Positions 14,634 through 23,263 of a stretch of 64,000 nt of DNA are shown here, piece after piece; the stretch's first letter is position 1; each line of letters opens with the position of its first letter. The translations under genes and the position numbers were made by a program. Source of the DNA: Endozoicomonas sp. Mp262 (GTDB lineage: Bacteria; Pseudomonadota; Gammaproteobacteria; Pseudomonadales; Endozoicomonadaceae); assembly GCF_025643335.1 (NCBI RefSeq), contig NZ_CP092489.1, positions 186,001 through 250,000 on the forward strand, given 5' to 3'. The notes beneath the pieces are model-generated. The model searched no databases and was not told the origin of the DNA. It worked only from the letters and a program-made list of their open reading frames with translations.

Positions 14634-15686
14634 ATGACACTCAATACCCCCGCCAGCCCTCACAACAAGCTGCTTGACACTATCCGCGAGTTGCTAACCC
14701 GGGGGCGCCAGCAGGTAGTCACGGCGGTTAATTCCGCCATGGTACAGACCTATTGGGAAATCGGCCGCCTGATTGTGGAGGATGAGCAGCAAGGCGAAAT
14801 CCGTGCTGCCTATGGTAAGGAGGTCTTGAAAACCCTTTCGGAAAATCTCGTCCGGGAGTTTGGTAAGGGCTTTTCTGTTCGTAACCTGAGGAATATGCGG
14901 GCTTTTTTTCTGGCATTTCCAAATCGGCAGACACTGTCTGCCGAATTGAGCTGGTCTCATTACAGCAAGCTGATTACCGTGGAAAGTGCCTCTGCCCGAC
15001 AGTGGTATATGAAAGAAGCCGCTGAACAGAACTGGAGCGTCCGTGCCCTTGAGCGCCAGATGGGGACGCTTTACTATGAACGGCTCCTTATGACACAGCG
15101 GGGCAAGCAGGCGTTAGAACCGGTGCTTAATGAAGCAAATGATAAAACCACCGCTCTGGCCTCAAAACCGGAAGACTACCTGCGAGACCCCTATATTCTA
15201 GACTTTCTCAACCTACCCGCTGGTTCTGTCCAGGAAAGCGAGCTTGAACAGGCGCTCATCAATAACCTGCAAAAATTCCTGCTGGAACTGGGCAAGGGCT
15301 TTGCCTTTGTGGAGAGGCAGCAACGCATCAGCACCGACGACGGCGACTACTTTATCGACCTGGTGTTTTACAATTTCCACCTCAAGTGTTTTCTGCTCAT
15401 CGATCTGAAAATGCACCGGCTCACCCATCAGGATGTGGGTCAAATGGATATGTATGTACGCATGTACGAAGAGAAAAAACGCCGCACCGATGACAACCCC
15501 ACCATTGGCCTGATTCTCTGCTCCGAAGGCAATCACACCGTCGCCAAATATTCGGTACTGAACCACAGCCAGCAACTGTTTGCCTCCAAATACCAGCTGG
15601 AGCTGCCCAGTGAAGAGGAGTTGCGCATACAACTGGAGCAACAGCGACAGTTGCTCAGTGAAAAAATGGGGGATAACAATCAGTGA
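14634..15686 (+). CDS. DUF1016/YhcG-type PDDEXK nuclease-family protein, full length
   Basis: A 350-residue DUF1016 protein with the complete architecture. The N-terminal helical domain spans about 10-120 (TAVNSAMVQTYWEIGRLIVEDEQQG resembles the paralogue). A middle segment spans about 120-195 (RQWYMKEAAEQNWSVRALERQ onward) and the nuclease core about 205-310 (YFIDLVFYNFHLKCFLLIDLK, HQDVGQMDMYVRMYE). GAGGAGACCTGAG upstream provides a ribosome-binding site. A near-perfect palindrome (14921-14947) lies at the same codons as in the first DUF1016 gene. Directly after the stop comes a degenerate hsdS tail. The family is linked to DNA processing and defence, but the exact activity is not established. 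Confidence 0.88.
   Translation: MTLNTPASPHNKLLDTIRELLTRGRQQVVTAVNSAMVQTYWEIGRLIVEDEQQGEIRAAYGKEVLKTLSENLVREFGKGFSVRNLRNMRAFFLAFPNRQTLSAELSWSHYSKLITVESASARQWYMKEAAEQNWSVRALERQMGTLYYERLLMTQRGKQALEPVLNEANDKTTALASKPEDYLRDPYILDFLNLPAGSVQESELEQALINNLQKFLLELGKGFAFVERQQRISTDDGDYFIDLVFYNFHLKCFLLIDLKMHRLTHQDVGQMDMYVRMYEEKKRRTDDNPTIGLILCSEGNHTVAKYSVLNHSQQLFASKYQLELPSEEELRIQLEQQRQLLSEKMGDNNQ
14921..14947. repeat. Palindrome inside the second DUF1016 gene
   Basis: Ten-base arms TCGGCAGACA and TGTCTGCCGA flank a single C, with an imperfect A/T extension on each side. It has the same 27-nt length, the same GACACTGTC centre and the same codon position (NRQTLSAELSW) as the palindrome at 12476-12502. The outer arm bases differ but still pair. 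Confidence 0.85.
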
Positions 15687-15789
15687 ATTTGCCTTTTAAA
15701 CAAAAGAGAAAAGCCCTTATACAGCCATTGCTCACCGGCAGGTGCAGGGTTAAGGTTAAACCAACACCCAATGAACAGGGAGAAAGCTG
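15687..15789 (+). pseudogene. Degenerate hsdS 3' end
   Basis: Translating the bases after the DUF1016 stop gives PFKQKRKALIQPLLTGRCRV and a short tail before a TGA. This matches the HsdS C-terminal signature LKQEKKALMQQLLTGKRRV at the end of the intact hsdS. It is the second case in this operon where a DUF1016 gene is followed by a copy of the 3' end of the gene that precedes the insertion. The next gene starts at the end of this scar. Confidence 0.65.
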
Positions 15790-17172
15790 ATGGAGGTTAA
15801 AAAGCTGACGTTGCGCAATATCGGGCGTTTTTCCGAGCGGGAAATCCTGCTGGCACCGTTAGGTAATTTAGATAGCAATGTGACTGTTTTTGTGGGTAAT
15901 AACGGGTCAGGTAAAACCTCGATTTTGCGTTCACTGGCAACTTCCCTGAGCTGGTTGGTATCCCGCATTCAAAGTGACAAGAGTGCGGGCAGCCCGATAC
16001 CTGAACTGGTTATAAAAAACGGTAAAAATTCAGCGGCTATGGCGGTGGATGTCTACCAGTTTACAGGAAATCCCCATGATCCTGATGCTGAAGGCTACTC
16101 TGATGATGCTAATTATTTCTCATGGTGCGTAGCGAAAACCCGTAAGGGTCGAAAAGGTGAGTTTAAAAGCGAGTACTCAGGTGCTAAATCGCTGGCAGAC
16201 CATTATCGCTCTGTGCTTTCAAAGGATGAGGCTAGCAGCCTGCCACTGATAGCGTTTTACTCCGTTGAACGGGTTGTGCTGGATATCCCCCTGAAGATCA
16301 GAGACAAGCACACGTTTTTACAACTGGATGGTTATGATAAATCCCTAAGTCAGGGCGTCGATTTCAGGCGTTTTTTTGAATGGTTCAGGGAGCGCGAGGA
16401 CAGTGAAAATGAATCCGGTTTATCGGATGATATTCTGGAAAAACTTCGGCCGGTGCTGGAAAACGATGACAATACCTGGAAACGTCTCACTGAGTTAAAA
16501 GCTTCGTCCAAAGACCGGCAACTGACAGCCGTCCGTTCAGCAATCTACAAATTCATGCCTGAATGCTCAAACCTGCGTGTCAGACGTAAGCCAAGATTGC
16601 ATATGTCCATAGACAAGGCGGGTGAGGCTTTAAACGTTGCCCAGTTATCCCAGGGCGAGAAATCACTAATGGCCTTGATTGGTGATATTGCCAGACGGCT
16701 GGCCGTGATGAATCCGGGGCTGGAAAATCCTTTGGAAGGCGATGGCATCGTCTTAATTGATGAAGTGGATATGCACCTTCACCCCAAATGGCAGCGTAGT
16801 TTAATCAACCAACTGACAGCCACATTCCCTAACTGTCAGTTTGTACTGACCTCACACTCGCCGCTGGTGATTAGTGATAGTAAAAACATCCTGTCCTACC
16901 TGATTGATGGGGACGAACTGAAACAACTTCCTTCCTTGTTTGGTGAAGATGCCAATACGGTTTTACTGGATATTATGGACACAGATATCAGAAATGAAGG
17001 CATTAACATCCGGCTAAATGACCTGCTTGACGCCATTCATGATGATAATTTCAAACGTGCCAATCAACTGCTTGCTGAGCTGGAAGATGATCTTCCGGAG
17101 AGAAATCTGGAGCTGACCAAAGCCCGAATGATGCTGCGTAAAAAGGAGTTGCGTAGTGCGAAGAATCATTGA
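15790..17172 (+). CDS. AAA-family ATPase, RecF/OLD-like, restriction-operon associated
   Basis: A 460-residue SMC/RecF-type ATPase. Walker A is GNNGSGKTS at about 36-44. The ABC-type signature is LSQGEKSLMALIGDIARRL at about 284-302, Walker B is GIVLIDEVDMHLHPKW at about 318-333, and the switch His is in FVLTSHSPLVIS. It lacks a C-terminal TOPRIM nuclease, so it is not a complete OLD protein. Such stand-alone ATPases often pair with a separate effector, as in Septu or retron systems. The only partner here is the 64-residue protein whose gene overlaps this one by 17 bp, and that protein has no HNH motif. It sits between hsdS and hsdR, so it may act with the restriction complex or as a separate defence module. 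Confidence 0.85.
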   Translation: MEVKKLTLRNIGRFSEREILLAPLGNLDSNVTVFVGNNGSGKTSILRSLATSLSWLVSRIQSDKSAGSPIPELVIKNGKNSAAMAVDVYQFTGNPHDPDAEGYSDDANYFSWCVAKTRKGRKGEFKSEYSGAKSLADHYRSVLSKDEASSLPLIAFYSVERVVLDIPLKIRDKHTFLQLDGYDKSLSQGVDFRRFFEWFREREDSENESGLSDDILEKLRPVLENDDNTWKRLTELKASSKDRQLTAVRSAIYKFMPECSNLRVRRKPRLHMSIDKAGEALNVAQLSQGEKSLMALIGDIARRLAVMNPGLENPLEGDGIVLIDEVDMHLHPKWQRSLINQLTATFPNCQFVLTSHSPLVISDSKNILSYLIDGDELKQLPSLFGEDANTVLLDIMDTDIRNEGINIRLNDLLDAIHDDNFKRANQLLAELEDDLPERNLELTKARMMLRKKELRSAKNH

Positions 17173-17350
17173 AAAGAGAAAACAGCTGGTTCAGTCCATT
17201 CTTTTTACCAACGGTATTGACCCGTCTGAAGGGTTGGATGATGACGATCTGATCAATATGGTCATCGATGATATTTCAACACCCAGTGGTGGAAAATTGG
17301 AAGGCTTCTCTCCTGTTGTGGTCAATGTGTTAAGGCAGTGGGTAAAATAA
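17156..17350 (+). CDS. Small acidic protein of unknown function coupled to the AAA ATPase
   Basis: A 64-residue protein I do not recognise. It begins MRRIIEKRKQLVQSILFTNG, continues with an acidic stretch ([16 protein letters not shown]) and ends in a short hydrophobic helix. It overlaps the ATPase gene by 17 bp and its TAA overlaps the hsdR ATG as TAATG, so it is translationally locked between the two. This tight packing argues that it is real. A regulatory or partner role for the ATPase is the simplest guess. Confidence 0.65.
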   Translation: MRRIIEKRKQLVQSILFTNGIDPSEGLDDDDLINMVIDDISTPSGGKLEGFSPVVVNVLRQWVK

Positions 17351-20300
17351 TGTCTGATATAATTTTACCCAGCTTTAAAGAAGAGCAAAGCGCAAAAATC
17401 CCTGCTCTCACTCTGTTGACCAACCTGGGCTACCAGTTTATCCCCCCCAGCCAATGCTCCGTTGAACGTGGCACTCTCTCAACCGTTATCCTGCCCAACG
17501 TATTACGTGAGCTACTGGCTAAAAAGACCTTTACCTTTATGGGTAAAGAGCACTCGCTATCATCGGCTGCTATCGACAAGATTGTTCAGGAGCTTGCCAG
17601 CCCCGCCATGAACGAAGGGTTAAGAGCCGCCAATGAAAAGCTCTATAATGCCCTGACCTACGGTATCGGTGTCACTGAATTTGTGGCAGGTAAAAAAGCC
17701 AGCCCCACTATTCAGGTGATTGACTGGGAAAACCCTGACAATAACGTTTATCACTTTACTGAAGAGCTGGAAGTAGAGAACAGCCAGGGAACCGGGAAGC
17801 GGATTCCCGATATTGTCTGCTTTGTGAATGGTCTCCCCTGGGTGGTGATTGAGGCAAAACGGCCTGATTCCTCTACTGGAGGCAAGCCAACCATCTCTGA
17901 GGGTATTTCACAGAATATCCGTAACCAGAAGGTTGATGAGATTCCTCATCTGTTTGCCTATAGCCAACTCTTGCTATCCGTTAATGGTCATGAAGGGCTT
18001 TATGGTACTTGTGGTACACCGGAGAAGTTCTGGGCAAAGTGGAAGGAAGAGGAAATTGCTGAAGATGACTTTGCTCGCCTGAAAAACAAACGGCTTTCCG
18101 AGTCTCAGCTTGATGCCATTTTTAATCATCGCCCAGACAAGGTACGGGCAGAATATCTTTCCCTGGTTGCCGGTGGTGATCGGGTGGTCACTGACCAGGA
18201 CCGGTTGCTTGCTGCAATACTGCGCCATGACCGTTTATTGGAAATGACTCGCCTTTTCACTTTATTCGATAAAAAGGCGGGCAAAATTGTTGCCCGTTAT
18301 CAGCAGGTGTTTGGTATCAAGGCGCTGGTTGAGCGTATTACCTCTTTCGATACCTCAGGTACTCGTAATGGTGGGGTTATCTGGCATACCACAGGTTCCG
18401 GCAAGTCCTTTACCATGGTATTCCTGTCTAAAGCGCTGATCTGGCTAAAAGAGCTGGCGAAATGCCGGGTTGTGGTGGTGACTGACCGGGTGGACCTGGA
18501 AGACCAGCTTGCCCGTACCTTTGCTTCTGGTGGTGCATTGTCCGGCAAGGATAGGAAAGACGCTATGGCCACCACCGGCAAACGCCTGGCCGAACAGATT
18601 GGAAGGGGCAATGAGCGCATTATCTTTTCTATCATCAATAAGTTCGGCACAGCGGTTAACTTGCCAGAATGCTATAACGACAGCCCGGATATCATAGTAT
18701 TGGTGGATGAAGGTCACCGCAGCCAGAACGGCGAAAATAATATTCGTATGCAGCAGGCGCTCCCTAAGGCTGCGTTTATTGCCTTCACCGGAACGCCGTT
18801 ATTACAGGATGATAAAACCGAGAATAAATTTGGCTCTATTATCCACTCCTACACCATGCAACAGGCTGTTGAAGATAAAACCGTTACACCGCTGTTGTAT
18901 GAAGAGCGTATCCCGGAACTGAGCACCAATGATAAAGCCATCGATGCCTGGTTTGACCGGATGACTGAAAAGCTTACGGAAAAACAGCGGAGCGATTTAA
19001 AGAAAAAGTTTGCCCAAAAAGGACAGATCTATCAAACCGAAGGTCGCCTGGAACTCATTGCCCACGATATTTCTGATCACTTCCAGAACTTTAAGCAGCA
19101 AGGGCTTAAGGGGCAGCTGGCCTGTGATTCAAAGGCTTCTGCCATCCAGTACAAAAAGCTTCTGGATGACATTGGCAAGGTGACTTCCGTGGTTGCCATG
19201 TCGCCACCGGACACCCGTGAGGGGCATGACAGTATTGATACAGAGAGTACTGATCGGGTGCAAAACTGGTGGAAAGCCAACGTTGTTGATGCTGGATATG
19301 GGCAGGATGAAAAGGCTTATACCAAACAGATCATCGAAGAATATGGCAAAGAGGACGGGCCAGACCTGATGATCGTCGTAGACAAGCTGCTGACCGGATT
19401 TGATGAACCCAAAAATACAGTGCTTTACATTGATAAACCCCTTAAACAGCACAATCTTATTCAGGCCATTGCCAGGGTAAACCGCCTGCACAGCAAGAAG
19501 CAGTTTGGCTATTTGATCGACTATCGGGGTATTTTGAAAGAACTGGATGCCACCATCGAGAAGTATCAGGATTTGGCAGAGCGTACCCAGGGCGGCTTTG
19601 ATATCGAAGACCTGAAAGGGCTTTATAGCCCTATGGATACGGAATATAAAAAGCTGCCCGGTTTATATGCTGACCTCTGGGCTATTTTTGATAGCGTTAA
19701 GAATAAGCAGGATGGGCAGGCGCTACGACAGGTGCTTGCCCCCAAAATAGATACGGTTGATGGCCAGCTTACCGACACCAACCTGAAAAAACGTGATGAC
19801 TTTTATTCCGCGTTAACGGCTTTTGCCAATTGCCTGAAAGTTGCCCTGCAATCCGCCACTTATTTTGATGACAAGAGCTTTGATGCTGCTTTCACTGGAA
19901 CAACAGTGAGTACCCGTCAGCATTACAAGGACACCCTGAAAATGATGACCCAGCTTCGCCAGCAGGTGCGGGAGGATGCTGAAGAAACCATAGATTATGA
20001 TGAGTACACCGATGATATTCGGGCATTGCTGGATAAGCATATTGGCGGTGTAGAGGTTAGGGAGTCGGAAGGCGTGTATCTTGTGGGCAATATGGGGAAG
20101 GATGCCAGGCCTGAACAAATGACCGATAATGAAGCCCGTAATAAGAAAGATCAGATTACCGGCAGAATCACCCGGATGATTGAGCAGGATCTGGCGGATG
20201 ACCCTTACGCTCAGGAATACTTCTCCAGGCTGCTGAAAAAAGCCATTGAGCAGACCAAAGAGATGTTTGATGCCCCCGTTAAGCAATTCATGCTGTTTGC

Positions 20301-20712
20301 TGATTTTGAGCGGCAGGTAAAGGAACGCAAGGTTGAAGGTATACCCACCGATCGCTTTGAGGGGCTGGATGCCAATATCAAGCGACACGTGCAGGCCTAT
20401 TATGGTTTGTTCCTGAAGCATCTGGGAGAGCAGCTGCCTCCTGAAGGCCAAGATACACCTACCGAAGAACACTGTTTTGACTATGCTGTGAAAATTGATG
20501 AGGTGGTGCGGAGGTCAGTGGCTGAGTTCTCCATCAACCCGCAGGAAATCGAGAACCAGATCACGGTTGGACTGCTGCCCCTGTTATTTTCTGACTTGGG
20601 AATTGAGAAGGCGCAGGCGTTGATTACCGATGTTGTTCAAATAACCCGCCTGGGTCTTTCTACCAGCTCAAGGCTTTCTACCGGCTCAGGGCTGTCCGGG
20701 TTAAATCCGTAA
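17350..20712 (+). CDS. hsdR: Type I restriction endonuclease and translocase subunit
   Basis: A 1120-residue restriction subunit that cuts unmodified DNA after ATP-driven translocation. The N-terminal nuclease domain has RIPDIVCFVNGLPWVVIEAK (Asp at about 153, ExK at about 166). The motor has Walker A TTGSGKS near 347 and the motif II box VDEGHRSQ near 451. Later helicase motifs include IAFTGTPL and LTGFDEPKN, and QAIARVNR is motif VI. The C-terminal helical region binds HsdM/HsdS. I prefer the ATG at 17350, which overlaps the preceding stop, over an in-frame GTG at 17338. No frameshift or lost motif is visible, so the enzyme should be active. Confidence 0.95.
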   Translation: MSDIILPSFKEEQSAKIPALTLLTNLGYQFIPPSQCSVERGTLSTVILPNVLRELLAKKTFTFMGKEHSLSSAAIDKIVQELASPAMNEGLRAANEKLYNALTYGIGVTEFVAGKKASPTIQVIDWENPDNNVYHFTEELEVENSQGTGKRIPDIVCFVNGLPWVVIEAKRPDSSTGGKPTISEGISQNIRNQKVDEIPHLFAYSQLLLSVNGHEGLYGTCGTPEKFWAKWKEEEIAEDDFARLKNKRLSESQLDAIFNHRPDKVRAEYLSLVAGGDRVVTDQDRLLAAILRHDRLLEMTRLFTLFDKKAGKIVARYQQVFGIKALVERITSFDTSGTRNGGVIWHTTGSGKSFTMVFLSKALIWLKELAKCRVVVVTDRVDLEDQLARTFASGGALSGKDRKDAMATTGKRLAEQIGRGNERIIFSIINKFGTAVNLPECYNDSPDIIVLVDEGHRSQNGENNIRMQQALPKAAFIAFTGTPLLQDDKTENKFGSIIHSYTMQQAVEDKTVTPLLYEERIPELSTNDKAIDAWFDRMTEKLTEKQRSDLKKKFAQKGQIYQTEGRLELIAHDISDHFQNFKQQGLKGQLACDSKASAIQYKKLLDDIGKVTSVVAMSPPDTREGHDSIDTESTDRVQNWWKANVVDAGYGQDEKAYTKQIIEEYGKEDGPDLMIVVDKLLTGFDEPKNTVLYIDKPLKQHNLIQAIARVNRLHSKKQFGYLIDYRGILKELDATIEKYQDLAERTQGGFDIEDLKGLYSPMDTEYKKLPGLYADLWAIFDSVKNKQDGQALRQVLAPKIDTVDGQLTDTNLKKRDDFYSALTAFANCLKVALQSATYFDDKSFDAAFTGTTVSTRQHYKDTLKMMTQLRQQVREDAEETIDYDEYTDDIRALLDKHIGGVEVRESEGVYLVGNMGKDARPEQMTDNEARNKKDQITGRITRMIEQDLADDPYAQEYFSRLLKKAIEQTKEMFDAPVKQFMLFADFERQVKERKVEGIPTDRFEGLDANIKRHVQAYYGLFLKHLGEQLPPEGQDTPTEEHCFDYAVKIDEVVRRSVAEFSINPQEIENQITVGLLPLLFSDLGIEKAQALITDVVQITRLGLSTSSRLSTGSGLSGLNP

Positions 20713-21512
20713 TGACTTCAGTGAGTTCAAACGAACAAACAAAAGAAGAATACAGCTTCATCTATGGTGATGAAGCTGTCCCTTATCAGGTGGTTCGTAA
20801 GCCCATTACAACAGACAACTCTCCAGACGGTTCTTCCAGCAAGCCCAGGAAAATCACCATCCGGGTTCACCCGGATGGTGAGGTTGTGATTACCGCTCCG
20901 GATAATGCAGAGAATACAGATATTCATGAGGCCGTGATGAAACGGGCTAAATGGATTTGGGATGCCATTGTCGAATTTCGTAGTCATCAAAAGTACGTGC
21001 AAACCAAACAGTATGTTAGCGGTGAGATGCAGTTTTACCTTGGCAGGCGTTATGTCCTGAAGGTCATAGAAGACGGGGAAAAATCAGCCTCTGTAAAGAT
21101 GGACAGAGGTAAACTTCTTGTTTCCCTGCCCCGGTTTGATAACAAAAAGCAGTCTCTGGCAAAGGGGCTTGTTAATGACTGGTACAAGTACAGGGCCCAA
21201 TACATTTTTCAGGAACGATTAAACCACCTGTTACCTCAGGCCACCTGGGTCAAGGGGGTTCCAGGTTTTAGCATTCTTGCCATGCAAAAACAGTGGGGCA
21301 GCTGCTCAGCCAAAGGCACATTGATGCTCAACCCCCATCTGGTTAAAGCACCCAGGGAATGCATTGACTACGTCATCCTCCATGAGCTTTGCCATATTGC
21401 CGAACATAACCACAGTGAGCGATTCTGGCGACTGCTGACTCAGGTAATGCCTCAGTGGAAGGAGGTCAAAAGCCGACTGGACGGGATGGCGGAACTTTAT
21501 TTGAATGAGTGA
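20712..21512 (+). CDS. YgjP/M48-like zinc metallopeptidase of the restriction operon
   Basis: A 266-residue protein of the YgjP-like (DUF45, SprT-related) family. The zinc motif HELCH lies near residue 226 (YVILHELCHIAEHNHSERFW), with the third ligand in HNHSERFW. MQKQWGSCSAKGTLMLNPHL just before it is the other family signature. The ATG overlaps the hsdR stop (TAATG), so it is the last gene of the restriction operon. The family is frequently found behind hsdR, but its substrate is not known. It could process or remove a restriction subunit, but that is only inference. Confidence 0.88.
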   Translation: MTSVSSNEQTKEEYSFIYGDEAVPYQVVRKPITTDNSPDGSSSKPRKITIRVHPDGEVVITAPDNAENTDIHEAVMKRAKWIWDAIVEFRSHQKYVQTKQYVSGEMQFYLGRRYVLKVIEDGEKSASVKMDRGKLLVSLPRFDNKKQSLAKGLVNDWYKYRAQYIFQERLNHLLPQATWVKGVPGFSILAMQKQWGSCSAKGTLMLNPHLVKAPRECIDYVILHELCHIAEHNHSERFWRLLTQVMPQWKEVKSRLDGMAELYLNE

Positions 21513-21558
21513 GCTGGGGAAAACTGTCGTATTTCTAGCACATTATTTCAATGAAATC

Positions 21559-21762
21559 CTCTCGTTCCCAGGCTATAGAGGGTGTCGCGAAACCCAATTC
21601 TGTAAATAAAAAGTTGTTTTTTTACTCTTTTTTTTCACCACAGAGGTTTATGCTTTAAGAGTATGAAAACTCTGTGTCCTCTGCGCCTTTATTATGCCCT
21701 TTAGGGTGCTGTGGTGAATCAAAACACCTTTTTCGACACCCTCGAGACGCTGGAAACGAGAA
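21559..21762. repeat. Palindromic dispersed repeat, complete copy A
   Basis: A roughly 204-bp element with inverted arms. The left end begins CTCGTTCCCAGGCTATAGAG followed by GGTGTCGCGAAA. The right end, read in reverse, begins CTCGTTTCCAGCGTCTCGAG followed by GGTGTCGAAAAA. Inside each arm is a CACCACAG box. The same outer arms recur at 25990-26025 and at both ends of the transposon pile-up at 56254-61675. It fills most of the 386-bp gap after the restriction operon, where I see no gene. Confidence 0.75.
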
Positions 21763-23263
21763 AAATTATGTTTCCAGACCGGATCAAGGCGTAATTAAAA
21801 AGTGGCGTTTACACAGAATTATTTACAGGCTCTATTTGTATCTAAAAATTCAGCAGGAGGCTTAAAAATGATCAGCCAATCTGAGAAAGCCCCATTTTTT
21901 ACTTGTTTAATATTGCTTCAATCCTATTAACTATGTTTTCAGATAATAAGGACGTCATGCTAAAAAATCGCTCGACGTTATCTCTGATACAAAGTTTTGG
22001 GTGAAAAACACAACTACCAAAACCAGCAACTTCATAAATCATCTGCATCAGCACATTGTGAAAAGAAGTTTTACAATACGCAGCCATATATTCAATACTC
22101 TCTACATGTAAATAAGAAGGCCTGAGAGACACCATTGTTAGATAATTTTGAACACATATATCAATATCACGAAATTCAAATCCCAAACTACCCGTACCTA
22201 CATTACACAACTCACAAGCTGTCACTTCTGTTTTTCTAATAAGTTCTTCTACTCCAGCCTCTAATTTACTACTACCCGTCGATACATAAAAAACACCTCT
22301 AACAGACTCTGCTTCAAAAGATCTAAAGTTATCAGATAAACAGCTGCAAGGTGTAATCACAAAATTACCTAGCACTTCATTTTCAACATGTTTTTTATAA
22401 TATTCTAACAACTTATTTTTACTTATTCCTTGTATATTAACACTACTGCTAGCTCTTACTCGTTTTTTAGCCACTTTTTTTTCCTCAAACAGGAAATAAA
22501 TTATATCGTCCACACACCCTATCTTCTCATTAATACTACGCATTAGTTTATTTTTAGCCTCCACACCTCTCTCTCCTTGTTGACATATTTCATACAGCAT
22601 TCTTTTAAAGGTTATTATATCTGGATTGATTGCTGTTTCCAGGGTCCATGACATAGCAACCTTTTCATCCGGTGAGTTCAATTTCTCCTTTAGATCAGAG
22701 GTACATAGCTTATCAGTTACAACACCTGCTTTTGCTACTAATTTTTCAATTAGCTCACCCTGCCGCATTTGCCCCACATTCTTTCCAAGTACACGTTGAA
22801 GAATCTGCCTAAAATCATCGTCTGAAAAAATACCACCATCTAAAACCGCCCCTTTTACTCCACATAATTCAAGATCAGCTATTTCAGCCACATCATCACA
22901 AAATCTAAAAATCAAAATCTGATCTTTAGAAGATGGCTTCGACATAAAAAAAATTTGCGATACAACTGAATATAACCACGACGAGTATTGGTTAGAATAA
23001 TATCCTTCAAAAGGGTCAATAGCAGTTGCACAAACCACCCGTTTTAATTTATCAGGATATTCCTCAAAAAACGCAACAACAGTTTCAATCCAATTTATTT
23101 CAGAATCACTGCCCCATTTTTCGGCGAACTGCCAAAAGGAAAGATTACTTTTATCTTGATACTCTAAAAGGTCATGAAGACTAACAATATCTGATTCCTT
23201 TAAACACACTTCAGCCATATATCCTTTCTCCATTAACTTCCCACAATACGACTTACTTACAAC

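Noticed and set aside
15790-17350. Septu (PtuA/PtuB) or retron-type ATPase-nuclease pair
   Set aside because: The 64-residue partner has no HNH motif and no Cys pairs, and there is no reverse transcriptase.
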